Notes under the pieces: generated by a model
What the model was told of the DNA's origin: nothing
The model's database searches: none
Seen by the model: only the letters and a program-made list of their open reading frames with translations
Part shown: piece by piece, positions 11,434 to 13,528 of the stretch
Layout of the letters: every line of letters starts with the position of its first letter
Position numbering within the stretch: position 1 is the first letter of the stretch
Made by a program: the position numbers and the translations under genes
From: Candidatus Thorarchaeota archaeon
Lineage (GTDB): Archaea; Asgardarchaeota; Thorarchaeia; Thorarchaeales; Thorarchaeaceae
Direction: 5' to 3'
Assembly: GCA_029855925.1 (NCBI GenBank)
Contig: JAGSHP010000072.1
Location: 1 to 13,528, forward strand
DNA length: 13,528 nt

Positions 11434-13113
11434 ATGTCAAGCACAGTGTTGATGGACCTGAGGTCTGGGAATTGGTGCCCCTTGAATCCCGCAATACGAA
11501 AGAAAATACTCAGAATATTCGTCGAGTCAGGCCTTCAGATTGCGCCTGACGCTCTTGACCTGATGGCAACGATGAAGGCCCCAATCAAACTCGCTAGAGA
11601 GATTGTCCAATCAAACATAGATTTGCAAGAGGTACCAGTGATTTCGCGCAAATTGGTCGAAGAAGTAGTCGGAGGAGCTATGAAGCAGGGAACAGAGTCT
11701 AAGACCACAGTCGAACGGATTTCAACAGTAACAGAAACGGATTTGGATCATGTTGATGATAGTGGTGAAACGGATCACTGGAACATTCATGTCCTAAAGA
11801 ACCCCACTTTCGAGATGGTTTCATCACTGGGTCAGGTGGATGATTTCCATGCGCTCTTTATTGATAGGTTTTATCAAATAAAGAAAATATATATGGGTCG
11901 CATCGACACACGGAGCGCCATTCCGATTAAGACTGCAATTATGAGAAAACAGGATGCATATAGACTAAAGTCATTGAACAGGGGGATGGAGAGGCGACAG
12001 AAGCCACTTGAAACTAAAGTCATTGGAATGGTCAAGAGTAAGAGCGTATCGCGTTCTCGAAACATAATATTAGAACTGGAAGATGAAGAGGCATCCATGG
12101 TCTGTGTCATTCCATCCGGGCGAAAGGGACTGCAGGGCCAGGAACTTGTCAAGAGGGGAGATTCAATACTATTGGACGAAGTGGTGTGTATTTCGGGCTT
12201 TGTAGATCAAGACGGCAGATTGATTGCGGATGAGGTTCTATTTCCGGATATTCCAGCTGCGCGGGATATGGGACGAGCACGAAGAGACGTCTATGCTGCA
12301 TTCATCTCGGATATTCATTGTGGAAGTAAGGAGTTTCTAGAAGATGAGTTTGATCGATTCATCGGGTGGCTGAAAGGGAATGATGTGCCTGAGGACAAGA
12401 AGGACATCGTCAATAGAACTGAGTACCTGTTTATCGCGGGAGACCTTGTGGATGGGGTAGGTGTTTATCCAGGCCAAGAGGAGGATTTATTGATCCCGAG
12501 CATTCATGAACAATATGCACTGCTTGCTAGCAAGCTACGAAGACTGCCAGAACGTATCAAGATCATAACTATTCCGGGGAACCACGATGCATGCCGTCAG
12601 GCACTGCCCAAACCACCAATCCCAGCCGAGTTTGCAGAGGCCCTGTACTCACTGAACCAGAGAGTACTCATGCTTGGCGATCCGAGCTTGATTTCGGTTG
12701 AGGGAGTAAAGATACTACTGACTCATGGCGATTCATTAGACGACCTTGTGACTCAAATCCCTGGTGCATCCTACAAGAAACCTGCAATACCCATGATAGA
12801 ACTTCTAAAGAAGCGACACTTAGTGCCATTGTATGGAGGCAAGACTGAACTTGCACCACTTCATAAGGACTGGATGGTCATTGATAAAGTGCCAGACATC
12901 GTGCATTTTGGTCATGCGCATCACAATGCAATTGATAGCTATAGAGGAGTTAGAGTGATAAATTCTGGAACTTTTCAGTCTCAGACCGACTTTATGAAGA
13001 AGCAGGGGGTGGTTCCAACACCAGGAATTGTTACATTCGTCAATCTTAGAACTGGACTTCCGACGGTGGAAACATTTTTTGACTTCTCAAAAATGAGTGA
13101 AGAGTATTACTAG
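11434..13113 (+). CDS. polB: DNA polymerase D small subunit DP1 (PolD exonuclease subunit)
   Basis: DP1 is the Mre11-like 3'-5' proofreading subunit of archaeal replicative DNA polymerase D and partners the large subunit DP2, which is not in this window. Numbered from the ATG at 11434 (559 residues): an N-terminal helical region, an OB fold at about 193-270 (ETKVIGMVKSKSV to DEVLFPDIPAA), then the phosphoesterase core with DIH (Asp293, His295), GDLVDG (Asp337), GNHD (Asn383, His384), THGD (His431) and HFGHAHHN (His494, His496). All metal-binding motifs are intact, so nuclease activity is expected. The frame is open upstream to 11314, but that would overlap the divergent PhoU-like gene by 49 bases. 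The start at 11434 or 11452 fits a leaderless mRNA from the TATA-like box at 11408-11415. Confidence 0.93.
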   Translation: MSSTVLMDLRSGNWCPLNPAIRKKILRIFVESGLQIAPDALDLMATMKAPIKLAREIVQSNIDLQEVPVISRKLVEEVVGGAMKQGTESKTTVERISTVTETDLDHVDDSGETDHWNIHVLKNPTFEMVSSLGQVDDFHALFIDRFYQIKKIYMGRIDTRSAIPIKTAIMRKQDAYRLKSLNRGMERRQKPLETKVIGMVKSKSVSRSRNIILELEDEEASMVCVIPSGRKGLQGQELVKRGDSILLDEVVCISGFVDQDGRLIADEVLFPDIPAARDMGRARRDVYAAFISDIHCGSKEFLEDEFDRFIGWLKGNDVPEDKKDIVNRTEYLFIAGDLVDGVGVYPGQEEDLLIPSIHEQYALLASKLRRLPERIKIITIPGNHDACRQALPKPPIPAEFAEALYSLNQRVLMLGDPSLISVEGVKILLTHGDSLDDLVTQIPGASYKKPAIPMIELLKKRHLVPLYGGKTELAPLHKDWMVIDKVPDIVHFGHAHHNAIDSYRGVRVINSGTFQSQTDFMKKQGVVPTPGIVTFVNLRTGLPTVETFFDFSKMSEEYY

Positions 13114-13164
13114 TTAAGACAATATCGAACCGCTCAGTCAGCTCTCTTGTTAGTACTCGGCGAG

Positions 13165-13528
13165 TCAGCCAATAATCTGCTCAATCTTGTACTTGTATAA
13201 CAGAGTTGAAAGGGCCAAGACCGTCAGAAGGAAGAAGACCCCGGTCAAGGCGATCTGGAGGGGATTGCTCAGGGGGGTGTCAGGACCTTGAATGCTGGAG
13301 GTGCTACCAATTTTGAAGGATTCATTAAGGAAGTTTACTAGAGTGTGCGCCACAATCGGGCCTGCAAGTGAAGATGCGCTGGTGAACTTCACGTAATAGA
13401 TTGAAAAGAATAGTCCTAGAATCCCGGAGAAGACGACGGACACAAAGATATCGGACAATAATGAGAGCCCGGTCTTTCCATTTGCGAAGGGCCAACAGAT
13501 GTGCCAGAAACCGAAAACAATTGCGGAC
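13165..13528 (-). CDS. CPBP-family (CAAX-type) intramembrane metalloprotease, C-terminal part
   Basis: The minus-strand frame is open from the window edge, so the N-terminal part is outside. About 120 residues remain, with three hydrophobic segments. Two of the three conserved CPBP motifs are visible: FxxxH in AIVFGFWH near the edge, and HxxxN in GPIVAHTLVNFLNE. The first motif (EExxxR) should lie beyond the window. These are membrane glutamic or metal-type proteases related to Rce1, involved in prenylated-protein processing or peptide maturation; the substrate here is unknown. The tail is hydrophobic and ends KYKIEQIIG. It converges with polB, 51 bases away, with no clear terminator between. 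Confidence 0.8.
   Translation of the reverse strand, partial: SAIVFGFWHICWPFANGKTGLSLLSDIFVSVVFSGILGLFFSIYYVKFTSASSLAGPIVAHTLVNFLNESFKIGSTSSIQGPDTPLSNPLQIALTGVFFLLTVLALSTLLYKYKIEQIIG

Noticed and set aside
1..13528. CRISPR arrays, insertion sequences, integrases, toxin-antitoxin pairs or a defence island
   Set aside because: No spaced direct repeats, transposase or integrase motifs, or defence-type proteins were seen; the genes are mostly core archaeal functions.

Overview
The window is from an archaeal chromosome, about 45-50% G+C by eye and densely coded. The archaeal call rests on ribosomal proteins L15e and S3Ae, two archaeal/eukaryotic RNase P proteins (Rpp30 and Pop5 homologues), the DP1 small subunit of DNA polymerase D, a COG1325 exosome-linked protein, and TATA-like promoters. 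PolD, an MvhD/FlpD hydrogenase subunit, a JAMM protease and mesophile-like composition would fit an Asgard lineage such as Thorarchaeota, but this is inference; the sequence alone cannot exclude other archaea. No mobile element, CRISPR array or recent foreign island is visible. No stretch over 300 bases lacks a gene.

Layout. 1-369: C-terminal end of a YchF/Obg-like GTPase, cut by the window edge. 381-917 (minus): flavin reductase-like FMN protein, divergent from a SerA-type dehydrogenase at 1026-1937. 1938-2125: leader with two related hairpins and two tiny ORFs, then a compact plus-strand operon of L15e, COG1325 protein, Rpp30 and Pop5 (2126-4202). This is the start of the conserved archaeal RNase P/exosome gene string, but here it ends after Pop5. 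Facing it on the minus strand are, in transcription order, tRNA-Leu(UAG), FTR1 iron permease, an HD phosphohydrolase, an Lrp/AsnC regulator and a JAMM/MPN metalloprotease (7155 down to 4192).

7217-7351 (minus) is a 44-residue TFIIS/RPB9-like zinc ribbon, divergent from rps3ae (7553-8200). rps3ae is followed by a perfect 14-bp hairpin and then an isolated mvhD-like gene (8304-8714). tRNA-Ser(CGA), a phosphohexomutase and an AbrB-PhoU regulator follow on the minus strand (8723-11362). The PhoU gene shares a divergent promoter with the PolD small subunit (start about 11434, end 13113). A CPBP (CAAX-type) membrane protease runs off the right edge.

How it fits together. The core is information processing: ribosomal proteins, tRNA processing by RNase P, two tRNAs with encoded CCA ends, and replicative PolD. 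Around it sit metal and phosphate homeostasis (FTR1, PhoU-like), sugar-phosphate and amino-acid metabolism, and a redox subunit separated from its usual hydrogenase/heterodisulfide reductase partners. I found no clear novel multi-gene system. The signals most worth following are in short non-coding stretches: paired GGAC/GTCC hairpins in the L15e leader, a nested inverted repeat in front of lrp, a palindrome at the FTR1 promoter, a hairpin over the mvhD ribosome-binding site, and the lrp-JAMM gene pair whose JAMM motif is one residue short.
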